Of a stretch of DNA of 64,000 bases, positions 55,362-63,918 are shown piece after piece (within the stretch, counting starts at the first letter, position 1; each line of letters starts with the position of its first letter). Made by a program: the position numbers and the translations under genes. The DNA lies in the NCBI RefSeq assembly GCF_001308265.1, contig NZ_CP012023.1, positions 372,001-436,000 on the forward strand. The letters are read 5' to 3'. The notes beneath the pieces were generated by a model. It saw nothing but the letters and a program-made list of their open reading frames with translations, made no database searches and was not told the DNA's origin. The DNA comes from Celeribacter marinus (GTDB lineage: Bacteria; Pseudomonadota; Alphaproteobacteria; Rhodobacterales; Rhodobacteraceae).

Positions 55362-55385
55362 CGGTTTGGATTTATTTGATATATG

Positions 55386-55412
55386 AAAGCCCGCCACTAC
55401 GGCGGGCTTTTT
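55386..55412 (+). terminator. Intrinsic terminator after the YSC84 gene
   Basis: AAAGCCCGCC / GGCGGGCTTT stem with a 5-nt loop and T5; 25 bp past the stop. The A-run on the other side lets it also serve minus-strand transcription from ppx. Confidence 0.9.
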
Positions 55413-55443
55413 CATGTCTGGATGCCGCCACACGTCCTCACGG

Positions 55444-56559
55444 CTAAGGGAGCGCCTCCTCTAGCACGCCGTCTGCGGTCATCTGCGCGTAGAGCAACCC
55501 CTCACGCAGCCCCCGATCCGCCACTGACAAGCGGTCCGTGGGCCAGATGCGCAATAGCGCCTGAAGGATCGCGGCACCCGACATAATCAACGCCTGACGG
55601 TCGCGCCCGATGCGCGGATCATTGCGTCGCCCCACAGGGCCAAGGTGCAAATAGTCACGGATCACACTGTCAATTTGCTCGGACGACATGCGCAATCCGT
55701 CGACCTTGTTGCGATCATAGCGCCGCAAGCCAAGGTGCGAGGCCGCCACAGTTGTCACGGTGCCGGATGTGCCGATGATCTGAAACCCCTCACGAGCGGG
55801 CTCGTTGGCATAGGGTGTGAAATCCGCGAGCTTTTCCTCAAAGAACCACGACATCAACGCAAACCGCGCGCTATCATCCTCAACATCCGAGAACTGCTCC
55901 ATCAAGGTGGCGACACCCAACGGCACCGAAATCCAGTCCACAACTTTGGCATGCGGGAAAATACTACGTTCCGTAGGCGTGAACCCTGTGTGCAGCCGCA
56001 TAATCGCGCGTGGACGATCCGCCATTGGAACCGCACTTAGATCAATCCACACAAGTTCGGTGGACCCGCCGCCGATATCGACGACCAAGAGTTGCTCGGT
56101 CTTTGTCGACACCAACGGCGCGCACGAAATCACCGCCAAACGCGCCTCTTCCTCGGGCTTGATGATCTCGAGGGTCAGCCCCGTCTCACGTTGAACGCGG
56201 CGCAAAAAGTCACGTGAATTTTTGGCACGCCGACAGGCTTCGGTCGCGACAAGACGCATGCGTTTGACTTTGTGTTTATCCAGTTTCTTGCGGCACACCC
56301 GCAACGCCTGAATCGTGCGCGTGATAGAGCCACGCGACAAACGGCCAGACGCCTCCAACCCGTTCCCGAGCTGGACGGATTTTGAAAAACTGTCGATCAC
56401 ATGGAACTGACTGCCCTTTGGTTGGGCAATCAACATGCGACACGAATTAGTGCCGAGATCGAGAGCGGCATAGAGCTCTTCTCGATCTGCGGTTTGAGGC
56501 ACGGGTGGCTCAACCGGTTTCGGGAACGCGCCCGCACCATAGGGACGCTTGGGCGCCAT
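55444..56559 (-). CDS. Ppx/GppA family exopolyphosphatase or pppGpp phosphatase
   Basis: 371 aa ASKHA-fold phosphatase. Motifs are LYAALDLGTNSCRMLIAQP (phosphate 1), LVATEACRRAKNS, LLVVDIGGGSTELVW (phosphate 2) and IIGTSGTVTTVAASHLG. It removes terminal phosphates from polyphosphate or from pppGpp; sequence cannot separate the two. The first 28 residues are Pro/Lys-rich and not part of the fold, so the true start may be later. Divergent from the corrinoid operon by 170 bp. Confidence 0.9.
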   Translation of the reverse strand: MAPKRPYGAGAFPKPVEPPVPQTADREELYAALDLGTNSCRMLIAQPKGSQFHVIDSFSKSVQLGNGLEASGRLSRGSITRTIQALRVCRKKLDKHKVKRMRLVATEACRRAKNSRDFLRRVQRETGLTLEIIKPEEEARLAVISCAPLVSTKTEQLLVVDIGGGSTELVWIDLSAVPMADRPRAIMRLHTGFTPTERSIFPHAKVVDWISVPLGVATLMEQFSDVEDDSARFALMSWFFEEKLADFTPYANEPAREGFQIIGTSGTVTTVAASHLGLRRYDRNKVDGLRMSSEQIDSVIRDYLHLGPVGRRNDPRIGRDRQALIMSGAAILQALLRIWPTDRLSVADRGLREGLLYAQMTADGVLEEALP

Positions 56560-56729
56560 AACACGCCCTCCATTTCAAGTTGGGTTCACACTACGCGTGC
56601 TTGTGTCCCCTCGCAAGAGATCAGATGGCCCTCGTTCATAAACGTGATGAAGATTTTTCCGATACCAAGCCCTTTCCCCCAATGCCCGCTTGGCCTAAGT
56701 CTGTTTCTCGACAACAAGGGCTAGAACAC

Positions 56730-57029
56730 ATGACCGATATGACGATTATTTACTGGCGCGATATTCCGGCCCAAGTGCGCATGGGCCGTGGACGCAAAGC
56801 ATCGCGTGCGGTATTGCCCGAACGCTTTGAGCAAGCCATTGACCGTGTCGCCATGCGCATCGGGGCCACCGACCAAGACGCCTATATCGCCGAGTGGCGC
56901 GATGTGGTGATCGCGGTTGAGGGCGAAGGCCAAGAGGCCGTGGACGCCAAAGTGGCCGAACTGGACGCTGCCTATGACAAAGAGCGCCTGATCGCGCTTG
57001 TTAACAATGACGGGCACGCGCCCGCCTAA
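56730..57029 (+). CDS. PF13769 (so-called virulence factor) domain protein
   Basis: 99 aa starting MTDMTIIYWRDIPAQVRMGRGRK, with VLPERFEQAIDRVAMRIG and YIAEWRDVVIAVEG. I place it in the PF13769 family, whose virulence label is historical; members sit with the methyl-folate methyltransferase and the corrinoid activator found here. Soluble, no signal. AAGGG precedes ATG 56730. It probably has a role in the split methionine synthase system, inferred from context. Confidence 0.75.
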   Translation: MTDMTIIYWRDIPAQVRMGRGRKASRAVLPERFEQAIDRVAMRIGATDQDAYIAEWRDVVIAVEGEGQEAVDAKVAELDAAYDKERLIALVNNDGHAPA

Positions 57030-57082
57030 ATTTTGCGCATATTTTGCGCGGCCACACGGCCCGCACCCAAAGGACAATGAAC

Positions 57083-58069
57083 ATGACCCGCACAGTGATC
57101 GAGAGCAAGAGTAAGACCGTCATCATCGGCTTTGACGAGCCATTTGCCGTCATCGGCGAACGCATCAACCCCACGGGGCGCAAAAAACTCGCCGCCGAAC
57201 TGGAGCTTGGGGATTTCTCCACGGTAGAACGTGACGCGATTGAACAGGTTGCCTGTGGGGCCAATATCCTCGACATCAATTCGGGCGCGGTGTTTTCCAA
57301 CAAAATGGCCGAAGATCCCCGTTACGCCGACAACAACTTTGTCGAGCCACCGCTGATGCGCGACCTCATCGCCCGCATTCAGGCGATTGTTGACGTGCCT
57401 TTGTGCATCGACAGCTCGGTGCCAGATGCGCTTGAGGCCGGTTTGGAAATGGCTGAGGGGCGCCCGCTCTTGAACTCTGTAACGGGCGAGGAAGAGCGCC
57501 TTGAACGGGTTTTGCCGCTTGTTAAGAAATATAACGTGCCGGTGGTGGCGATTGCCAATGATGACACCGGGATTTCCGAGGATCCTGATGTGCGCTTTGC
57601 CGTGGCCAAACGCATTGTCGAGCGCGCCGCCGATTTCGGTATTCCCGCCCATGACATCGTGGTGGACCCGCTCGTGATGCCCATCGGTGCGATGCGCACG
57701 GCGGGCCAACAGGTGTTTACGCTTGTGCGCCGTTTGCGCGACGAATTGGGTGTGAATACCACCTGCGGCGCGTCCAATGTCTCGTTCGGCCTGCCACAGC
57801 GCCACGGTATCAACGCCGCGTTCTTGCCCATGGCGATTGGTGCGGGCATGACATCAGCCATTATGAACCCTGTGCGGTTGCAAGAGATGGAAGCGATCCG
57901 CGCGGCCAACTTGCTCATGGATCACGATCCAGACGGCGCAAAATGGATCAGCTTTAGCCGTATCGTTGATGCGGTGGCCGAGGGCGCCACCTTTGCCGAG
58001 GCCTCCACAGCGGCCGCCGCCGCAGGATCGGGTGGCGGGCGTCGCGGTGGCGGACGTCGCCGCCGTTAA
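57083..58069 (+). CDS. Methyltetrahydrofolate-binding methyltransferase domain (detached MetH pterin domain)
   Basis: 328 aa, a dihydropteroate-synthase-like TIM barrel. Hallmarks of the methyl-folate:corrinoid type are [59 protein letters not shown] and [21 protein letters not shown]. It should transfer the methyl of 5-methyltetrahydrofolate to a cobalamin protein. Its size equals the pterin module of MetH, with no cobalamin or homocysteine domain attached, so those must be separate proteins elsewhere. The last 15 residues are almost only Gly and Arg. ATG 57083 has AAAGGA upstream; ATG 57077 is also possible. Confidence 0.85.
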   Translation: MTRTVIESKSKTVIIGFDEPFAVIGERINPTGRKKLAAELELGDFSTVERDAIEQVACGANILDINSGAVFSNKMAEDPRYADNNFVEPPLMRDLIARIQAIVDVPLCIDSSVPDALEAGLEMAEGRPLLNSVTGEEERLERVLPLVKKYNVPVVAIANDDTGISEDPDVRFAVAKRIVERAADFGIPAHDIVVDPLVMPIGAMRTAGQQVFTLVRRLRDELGVNTTCGASNVSFGLPQRHGINAAFLPMAIGAGMTSAIMNPVRLQEMEAIRAANLLMDHDPDGAKWISFSRIVDAVAEGATFAEASTAAAAAGSGGGRRGGGRRRR

Positions 58070-58106
58070 GCCCGATTTCGGGCAAAAACATACAGGGAGC
58101 GCACAG

Positions 58107-58682
58107 ATGACACGGTTAATCGCCTTGAACAAACCGTTCGATGTGCTCTCCCAGTTCACCGACAAGGGATTGGAGGGCAGCACGCGGCGCACCCTGTCCG
58201 ATTTTGTCGATGTGCGGGACGTGTATCCCGCCGGACGTCTTGACCGCGATAGCGAGGGCCTGTTGCTACTGACTGACGATGGCAAGCTCCAAGCCCGCAT
58301 TGCCAATCCGAAATCAAAGATGCCAAAGACCTATCTGGCGCAGGTCGAGGGCGACATCGACGCGGCGGCGATTGACGCCTTGTGCCGTGGCGTGATGCTC
58401 AAGGACGGTCAAACCCGCCCTGCCCGCGCCGCGCGTGTGGACGCCCCCGACTGGCTTTGGCCGCGCACGCCGCCGGTGCGCTACCGCAAATCCGTGCCCG
58501 ACAGTTGGGTGCAATTGACCATCACCGAGGGCAAAAACCGACAGGTGCGGCGCATGACGGCCCATGTCGGATTTCCGACCCTGCGCCTGATCCGCGTGGC
58601 CATCGGACCATATACACTCGACGGGATCGACAGCGGCGCATGGCGCGACACCGATCCACGCAACGCATGGGATACGCTATGA
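58107..58682 (+). CDS. rluE: 23S rRNA pseudouridine synthase RluE-like
   Basis: 191 aa RsuA-family pseudouridine synthase without an S4 domain, as in RluE (E. coli U2457). The catalytic aspartate is in [21 protein letters not shown]; the opening [14 protein letters not shown] and the closing [27 protein letters not shown] are typical. ATG 58107 has AGGGAG upstream. It lies between two corrinoid-related genes, and its stop overlaps the next start (ATGA). It seems to be a passenger gene in this operon. Confidence 0.92.
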   Translation: MTRLIALNKPFDVLSQFTDKGLEGSTRRTLSDFVDVRDVYPAGRLDRDSEGLLLLTDDGKLQARIANPKSKMPKTYLAQVEGDIDAAAIDALCRGVMLKDGQTRPARAARVDAPDWLWPRTPPVRYRKSVPDSWVQLTITEGKNRQVRRMTAHVGFPTLRLIRVAIGPYTLDGIDSGAWRDTDPRNAWDTL

Positions 58683-60715
58683 GCAGTTCACAAGACCCAT
58701 TGGTGGTTTTCACCCCGTCCGGCAAACGCGCCCGCGTCCCTGCGGGAACCTCCGTGTTGGAGGCCGCGCGCTCTATGGGTGTGGACCTTGATAGCGTGTG
58801 TGGCGGTCGCGGGATTTGTTCGAAATGTCAGGTACAACCCGCCTTTGGCGATCACTCCAAACACGGGATCACCGCGTCAGAGGATGCGCTCAGCGGGTTC
58901 AATTCGGTGGAGGAACGCTACGACCGTGTGCGCGGCCTCAAAACGGGGCGGCGTTTGGGCTGTCAGGCCTGTATTCAGGGCGATATCGTGCTGGACGTGC
59001 CGCCCGAAAGTCAGGTGCACAAACAAGTGGTGCGCAAGGCCGCAACCACGCGCCACATCGAAATGGACCCCGCAACGCGGCTTTATTATATCGAGGTCGA
59101 GCCCGCCGATATGCACGCCCCAACGGGCGACTGGGAACGCACCCAAGCCGCGCTGGCCGAGCAATGGAACATCACGGGCGCCACGCTAACCCTTGCCATG
59201 CTCGCCAAACTTCAAACCGCGCTGATCGCCGCCGAGTACAAGGCAACCGTGGCCATTCACACCGCCCGCGACGGTGCGGCACAGGTGATCGGCGTCTGGG
59301 CGGGTTTTGCCGAGCCGGCGCTATTCGGCTTGGCTGTGGACCTTGGATCGACCACCATCGCCGCGCATTTGACCAATCTTGTGACAGGCGAGGTCAAGGC
59401 CTCGGGCGGGGTGATGAACCCGCAAATCCGCTTTGGCGAGGACCTCATGAGCCGCGTGTCCTACGCGATGATGAACGAGGGCGGCGCGGGCGAGATGACC
59501 CGTGCGGTGCGTGAGGCGATGAACACGCTCGCCGCCGAACTGGTGGCCGAGGCGGATCTTACCACGGCTGACATCTATGAGGCGGTGTTTGTGATGAACC
59601 CCGTCATGCACCACCTGTTGTTGGGCCTTGATCCCACGCCCTTGGGTCAGGCGCCGTTCGCGCTTGCGACCAATTCGGCCATGGATCTGCCTGCGCGCAC
59701 CATCGGGTTGACGTTCGCGGATGAGGCGCAGGTCTATATCCTGCCGCTGATTGCGGGTCATGTGGGCGCGGATGCCGCCGCTGTGGCGCTCTCGGAAGCC
59801 CCGCAAAAAGTCGATCCCCTCACGTTGATTGTCGATGTGGGCACCAATGCCGAGATCATTTTGGGCAATACATCCCGTGTCTTGGCCTGTTCATCCCCGA
59901 CTGGCCCCGCATTCGAGGGCGCACAAATTTCAAGCGGTCAACGGGCGGCCCCCGGCGCGATCGAGCGCGTGGAAATTGACGCCATCACCAAAGAGCCACG
60001 GTTCAAGGTGATCGGCTGTGACCTTTGGTCGACCGATCCCGACTTTGCCACACAAACCGCCGTCTCGGGCGTCTCGGGCATTTGCGGGTCGGGCATTATC
60101 GAGGCCGTGGCAGAAATGCGCATGGCGGGTTTGGTCGATGCCAACGGTTTGATCGGATCGGCCGAGGCTACGGGCGCGGAGCGCTTGCGCGCCTCAGGCC
60201 GCACCTATTCCTACCTCTTGCATGACGCCAGCGCCGAGGGTGGCGCAGTGATCGAAGTGACCCAAGGCGACATTCGCGCCATCCAACTGGCCAAATCGGC
60301 GCTCTATGCGGGCGCGCGATTGCTTATGGATGAATTTGGCGCAGATGAGGTTGAGCGCGTTGTGCTTGCAGGCGCATTTGGCGCGCATATTTCGCCCAAA
60401 CACGCGATGGTGCTGGGGATGATCCCCGACTGTCCGCTTGAACACGTCACATCGGCGGGCAATGCCGCAGGGACAGGGGCGCAGATCGCGCTATTGAACG
60501 TGACCGCACGGCGCGAGGTCGAGGCGCTTGTGCACGAGATCACCAAAGTTGAAACGGCAATCGAGCCGAAATTCCAAGAGCATTTCGTGGCCGCGAATGC
60601 CATTCCCCATGCAACCGCGCCCTTTAGCGGCCTGCGTGCGGTGGTGCCGCTCCCCGATCCCGATTTTAACGCGGGCGGTGGCGGTGGCCGTCCACGCCGC
60701 CGCGCACGGCGCTAA
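58679..60715 (+). CDS. RamA-like reductive activator of corrinoid proteins (ferredoxin + ASKHA)
   Basis: 678 aa. The N-terminal 2Fe-2S ferredoxin domain holds Cys41-x5-Cys47-x2-Cys50 and Cys95 ([21 protein letters not shown]). Then come a linker and an ASKHA ATPase fold: [46 protein letters not shown] and [13 protein letters not shown]. This is the RACE/RamA architecture that uses ATP to return inactive Co(II) cobalamin to Co(I). In the absence of a MetH activation domain it is the likely reactivase of methionine synthase. The C-terminus is a Gly/Arg tail ([13 protein letters not shown]). Start at 58679 overlaps rluE. Confidence 0.88.
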   Translation: MSSSQDPLVVFTPSGKRARVPAGTSVLEAARSMGVDLDSVCGGRGICSKCQVQPAFGDHSKHGITASEDALSGFNSVEERYDRVRGLKTGRRLGCQACIQGDIVLDVPPESQVHKQVVRKAATTRHIEMDPATRLYYIEVEPADMHAPTGDWERTQAALAEQWNITGATLTLAMLAKLQTALIAAEYKATVAIHTARDGAAQVIGVWAGFAEPALFGLAVDLGSTTIAAHLTNLVTGEVKASGGVMNPQIRFGEDLMSRVSYAMMNEGGAGEMTRAVREAMNTLAAELVAEADLTTADIYEAVFVMNPVMHHLLLGLDPTPLGQAPFALATNSAMDLPARTIGLTFADEAQVYILPLIAGHVGADAAAVALSEAPQKVDPLTLIVDVGTNAEIILGNTSRVLACSSPTGPAFEGAQISSGQRAAPGAIERVEIDAITKEPRFKVIGCDLWSTDPDFATQTAVSGVSGICGSGIIEAVAEMRMAGLVDANGLIGSAEATGAERLRASGRTYSYLLHDASAEGGAVIEVTQGDIRAIQLAKSALYAGARLLMDEFGADEVERVVLAGAFGAHISPKHAMVLGMIPDCPLEHVTSAGNAAGTGAQIALLNVTARREVEALVHEITKVETAIEPKFQEHFVAANAIPHATAPFSGLRAVVPLPDPDFNAGGGGGRPRRRARR

Positions 60716-60801
60716 CCAAAGGCGGCCTTGCGCTTTTTTAACGCGCGGGGCCGCATATCCCTTGACCCTCTCGCGGGGTTTGACTACCTCTCACCTCATG
60801 A

Positions 60802-60875
60802 GCGGGTATGGTGAAAAGGTATCACGGCAGCTTCCCAAGCTTTAGTTACGGGTTCAATTCCCGTTACCCGCTCCA
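60802..60875 (+). tRNA. tRNA-Gly (anticodon CCC)
   Basis: 74 nt with encoded CCA. The acceptor stem is GCGGGTA / TACCCGC, the D arm GTGA-AAAGGTA-TCAC, the anticodon loop TTCCCAA, and the T arm ACGGG-TTCAATT-CCCGT. The anticodon stem has one C-T mismatch. Sequence downstream changes to A+T-rich, mobile-type DNA, so the 3' end may be an integration site. Confidence 0.95.
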
Positions 60876-61299
60876 ACAAGTATATCAAAAAAATCGTTAT
60901 ATATCAGAATATTGACGCTTCTTCTTAATACAATGCATGGACGTGGCATATTATGGATATGGGACAATTCGGGAACGTCTGGGGCATTTTTGGTGCTAGA
61001 CCCCCAGACTTTTCCCCAGACCACACGCAAGGAAAACGAAACCCTTGGAATCAGGATCGATCCTCCATAAAAAATAACAAAAGCAATATCTTAACCTACC
61101 TCCATGATTGGAAGTTACCGCAACCTCAGCTCTACGGTCAGTCAATGACTCTGTTTGAATTTACGTGTTCATTGACCAACGCGGGCGCCCAAATCGCGCC
61201 TTCAAATATTCACCATCCCGCAAAGACATACCCGAATTGGTGGAGATAGCTGCTACCCCAAGTTCACCGATACAATTCATATCTGTGTCACCAAACTGG
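60876..61299. other. A+T-rich non-coding stretch after tRNA-Gly with short repeats
   Basis: 424 bp without a supportable gene. It contains GTCTGGGG at 60977-60984, its inverse CCCCAGAC at 61002-61009 and a second copy at 61014-61021. Short frames on both strands (such as 60953-61249) have no family features. The position next to a tRNA fits an island end or a decayed integrase region. Confidence 0.5.
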
Positions 61300-62673
61300 T
61301 CAGAATGGATCACAGGTAATTTCATCATCGCTAAAATCAGGTGAAGGCGCCTTCCAATCGAATAGCTCTTGCAAACTGCGGGCAAGGTCATACCAACACT
61401 CATCCCAGTCTTGCCCAGCAGGCACGATGATATGCTGAACGATGTCAAAACGGCCCTGACGCCCCCTATCGTCCTTCAACAAGATGGAGGAATAGTCAGG
61501 ACTGAATTTCTGCGTTGTTTTCAATCCAGCATTTTCGGCCAACCGTTTCAACCTGAAAAACCAGATACCTCGTCCGGCGTCGCCACCTCTGTAAGAATTT
61601 TTAGGTAAATCATCATCTCGGTCAACTGCCCATTGAGGCGTGCCAGCTGACGTTCTTGCCGGTCGCCCTGCTCGATGAGGCTGTGGAGGAGATTGAACAG
61701 GCGGTCTGCGAAATCGAGATCCTTCTCCTGCTCTTCTGCGTTGAGGAGCGCCAGGATCGGCATCAATTTCTGGATGACGCCCCGTGTCAAATCCAGTTTT
61801 TCGTGGGTGATTTTGTGGTTCGAATTCAGTTCGGTCATGTTTTTCTCTTTTGTTTGATGAGAGATCAGGGAAAGCCTTTTCTCCTATGTGCAGTCTTACG
61901 TGGCGCAAGAAGAGCGCCGTTCGTGCAAGGCGGAGCCGCGTTGCAATCGCAAGTCTGCGCAGGATATTCTTTGAGGAGAATGCAGGGCCGGCGTCTCGTG
62001 GATTGATCCGGCGTCCAGTCTCGGCATTCCCGGGGATCAGATGGCCGGCATTTTGAGCAGAGACTTCAATCTGCCAAGCCGACTTAATTTCGCGGAGTCC
62101 CCAGTTGAGCATATGTAGTGTTTCTGGTCGAAACCGGCCCATTACAGCATTCAGGTCTGTGGCGAATTGGAATGCGGCGGTGTTCTTGCGCTGTCTTCGC
62201 TTTGCTATCGGCATCACAAGACACATACTGGGATCAGGCATCCAGTCTGGTTCTGGTAGGCCGAGCCGATGACACAGGTCACGTGCCAGCTTTTGTGTTA
62301 AGGCAACAGAGGTCGCAACTTTGAGGGAACGGCCCGTAAAAGTTTGCCGTGCCGAAATGATGTGTACATGGTCGCAGTTTGTCCGCTCACCGCCCCAAAC
62401 GACCCATGGCACCGTGTCTGGTGGCAAGCCGCTTTCTCTCAATACATGCCGCGTAACCTCGTGCCACTGCTCCGCGCTCAGCTGCCTTCCAACCGGTAGC
62501 GACAGCGTAAAATGAACCAGTCCATCACCTCTCGGCGTTTCGAAACGAGCAAAGAATTTGATCAACCCTTTGGTATTCGTTTCTGGGACGCTACCGCTCA
62601 GAACATGACCGTCTTTGGACGGATAGTGCATCACGGAGCTCGCCTTATCGGGAAAGGTAGTATACCTCCACAT
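61300..62673 (-). CDS. Relaxase/mobilisation nuclease-like protein, composite 3' half
   Basis: 457 codons. ATG 62673 has a perfect AGGAG 8 nt upstream. The N-terminal 240 residues look like a relaxase: LVHFTLSLPVGRQLSAEQWHEV and the histidine motif NCDHVHIISARQTFTGR, the metal site of MOB enzymes. From about 61855 to 61560 the residues become Arg/Pro-rich and look out of frame. In that stretch another frame encodes the natural-looking 96-residue protein at 61548-61838. After 61560 this frame again reads like protein (LAENAGLKTTQKFSPDYSSILL). So the relaxase may truly end near 61830 after loss of its stop, with a separate gene beginning near 61560. An IS3 element ends 24 bp upstream of the ATG. 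Confidence 0.6.
   Translation of the reverse strand: MWRYTTFPDKASSVMHYPSKDGHVLSGSVPETNTKGLIKFFARFETPRGDGLVHFTLSLPVGRQLSAEQWHEVTRHVLRESGLPPDTVPWVVWGGERTNCDHVHIISARQTFTGRSLKVATSVALTQKLARDLCHRLGLPEPDWMPDPSMCLVMPIAKRRQRKNTAAFQFATDLNAVMGRFRPETLHMLNWGLREIKSAWQIEVSAQNAGHLIPGNAETGRRINPRDAGPAFSSKNILRRLAIATRLRLARTALFLRHVRLHIGEKAFPDLSSNKREKHDRTEFEPQNHPRKTGFDTGRHPEIDADPGAPQRRRAGEGSRFRRPPVQSPPQPHRAGRPARTSAGTPQWAVDRDDDLPKNSYRGGDAGRGIWFFRLKRLAENAGLKTTQKFSPDYSSILLKDDRGRQGRFDIVQHIIVPAGQDWDECWYDLARSLQELFDWKAPSPDFSDDEITCDPF
61548..61838 (-). CDS. Small coiled-coil protein of the mobilisation module
   Basis: 96 aa starting MTELNSNHKITHEKLDLTRG, with a helical heptad pattern (LLNAEEQEKDLDFADRLFNLLHSLIEQGDRQERQLARLNGQ shows leucine spacing). 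AGAG lies upstream. Accessory mobilisation proteins of MobC type are often small and helical, but no specific motif is present. It lies entirely within the open frame assigned to the relaxase, in a different frame. Confidence 0.55.
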   Translation of the reverse strand: MTELNSNHKITHEKLDLTRGVIQKLMPILALLNAEEQEKDLDFADRLFNLLHSLIEQGDRQERQLARLNGQLTEMMIYLKILTEVATPDEVSGFSG

Positions 62674-62696
62674 CAATCAGGCTCCTGTATTAGGGC

Positions 62697-62738
62697 TGAC
62701 CTGAGCCCCTAAAGTTCCTCCAAATTTGTGTAGAGTCC
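62697..62738. repeat. Left terminal inverted repeat of the IS
   Basis: TGACCTGAGCCCC, then TCCTCC, TTTGTG and GAGTCC blocks, each matched by the right end read in reverse complement. Confidence 0.92.
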
Positions 62739-62759
62739 GCCCAACAAAAGGACGGACAA

Positions 62760-63095
62760 ATGAAGGCACGATTTACGGACGAACAGATCATTGGGATGAT
62801 CAAGGAACAGGAAGCTGGTGAGAAGACCGCTGATGTATGTCGGCGGCACGGGATCAGCTCAGCGACGTTCTATAAATACAAATCGAAGTATGGTGGCATG
62901 GAGCCGTCGGATGCGAAGCGATTGCGTGCGCTTGAAGACGAGAACGGCAAGCTGAAGAAGCTTTTGGCTGAACAGATGCTCGACAACGCGATGTTGCGAG
63001 ACATCAATTCAAAAAATGGTGACGCCTGCTGGGAAGCGGCAAGCGGTGGTTCACCTGTGCGAAGCGCACGGTGTGAGCCAGCGGCGGGCGTGTGA
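62760..63095 (+). CDS. IS3 transposase OrfA, run-on by a one-base deletion
   Basis: Helix-turn-helix and leucine-zipper DNA-binding protein: [43 protein letters not shown], then [31 protein letters not shown]. Related IS407-group OrfA proteins end in SKKW and a stop at an A7 tract. Here the tract at 63011-63016 has six A residues, so the frame runs on for about 28 foreign codons to 63095. AAAGGA precedes ATG 62760. Confidence 0.85.
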   Translation: MKARFTDEQIIGMIKEQEAGEKTADVCRRHGISSATFYKYKSKYGGMEPSDAKRLRALEDENGKLKKLLAEQMLDNAMLRDINSKNGDACWEAASGGSPVRSARCEPAAGV

Positions 63096-63855
63096 TGTGC
63101 TGCAAATTGATCGGTCAACGGTACGGTATCTGTCGCGTCGTGGCGATGATGCTAAACTGCGGGATGCCATCAAACGAGTTTCGAGGGAGCGGCGTCGGTT
63201 TGGTTGCCGCCGTATTCACGTGATGATTGCGCGGGAGGGCTTTGAGGTGAACCACAAGAAAGTGAGGCGCATCTACCGTGAAGAGAAGCTGCAGGTGCGC
63301 CGCAGAGGTGGCAGGAAGCGCGCTTTGGGCACAAGGAAGCCGATGGTGCTTCCGGATGGCCCAAACCAACGCTGGAGCTTGGATTTTGTGTCTGACGCCC
63401 TGACAGACGGTCGCAGGTTCCGCATTTTGGCAGTCGTTGATGACTTCAGTCGCGAGAACTTGGTTCTGGTGGCCGACACATCACTGTCTGGTCACCGTGT
63501 TGCACGTGAACTGGACAAGGTGATCGCTGAACGCGGCATGCCAAAGACGATTGTGTCGGACAACGGAACTGAGTTCACCAGCATGGCGATCCTCAAGTGG
63601 GTTCAGGAAACTGGTGTTGATTGGCACTATATCGCGCCCGGAAAACCCCAACAGAACGGCTTTATCGAAAGCTTCAATGGCAAGCTGCGAGATGAATGTT
63701 TGAATGAAACGTTATTTGGCACATTGCGCGATGCCCGCAAAACGCTTGAAGAATGGCAGGAGGATTACAACTGGCGCAGACCACATTCAGCATTGGGCAA
63801 CCTCACCCCGATGGAATTTTTGCAAAGAAAGGCAATGGACAAGATGGCGGCCTAA
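63016..63855 (+). CDS. IS3 transposase OrfB (DDE catalytic subunit)
   Basis: 279 aa. An N-terminal HTH-21-type segment ([27 protein letters not shown]) is followed by the rve integrase core with the DDE triad: Asp in [10 protein letters not shown], Asp in [11 protein letters not shown] and Glu in [18 protein letters not shown]. The end [19 protein letters not shown] is classic for the family. Normally made as an OrfAB fusion by -1 frameshifting; in this copy the frame relation is +1 because of the shortened A tract. The domain itself looks intact. Confidence 0.93.
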   Translation: MVTPAGKRQAVVHLCEAHGVSQRRACDVLQIDRSTVRYLSRRGDDAKLRDAIKRVSRERRRFGCRRIHVMIAREGFEVNHKKVRRIYREEKLQVRRRGGRKRALGTRKPMVLPDGPNQRWSLDFVSDALTDGRRFRILAVVDDFSRENLVLVADTSLSGHRVARELDKVIAERGMPKTIVSDNGTEFTSMAILKWVQETGVDWHYIAPGKPQQNGFIESFNGKLRDECLNETLFGTLRDARKTLEEWQEDYNWRRPHSALGNLTPMEFLQRKAMDKMAA

Positions 63856-63875
63856 CGCCAAAGATTTAACCCCAA

Positions 63876-63916
63876 GGACTCCGCACAAAGCTGGAGGAGA
63901 CTTGGGGCTCAGGTCA
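63876..63916. repeat. Right terminal inverted repeat of the IS
   Basis: Reverse complement begins TGACCTGAGCCCC and shares the TCCTCC, TTTGTG and GAGTCC blocks with the left end. Confidence 0.92.
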
Positions 63917-63918
63917 GC

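Larger units (their letters stand above)
62697..63916 (+). mobile_element. IS3-family insertion sequence, IS407-like, about 1.22 kb
   Basis: Bounded by terminal inverted repeats of about 41 bp beginning TGACCTGAGCCCC (left 62697-62738, right 63876-63916). It encodes overlapping orfA and orfB of the IS3 type. The outer two bases (GC/GC) also pair, so the ends could be 62695 and 63918. No matching target duplication is visible: the flanks are gggc and gcag, or tagg and agat. Confidence 0.93.

Noticed and set aside
56560..56729. SAM or cobalamin riboswitch before the corrinoid operon
   Set aside because: No segment matched the conserved cores I know, and the 170-bp spacer is too short for a cobalamin riboswitch plus a divergent promoter.
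57026..57805. 259-codon frame antisense to the methyl-folate methyltransferase
   Set aside because: Opposite a conserved barrel gene and His-rich; not credible.
60953..61249. 98-codon plus-strand frame downstream of tRNA-Gly
   Set aside because: No ribosome site and no family pattern; overlaps the repeat cluster and reads as random A+T-rich sequence.
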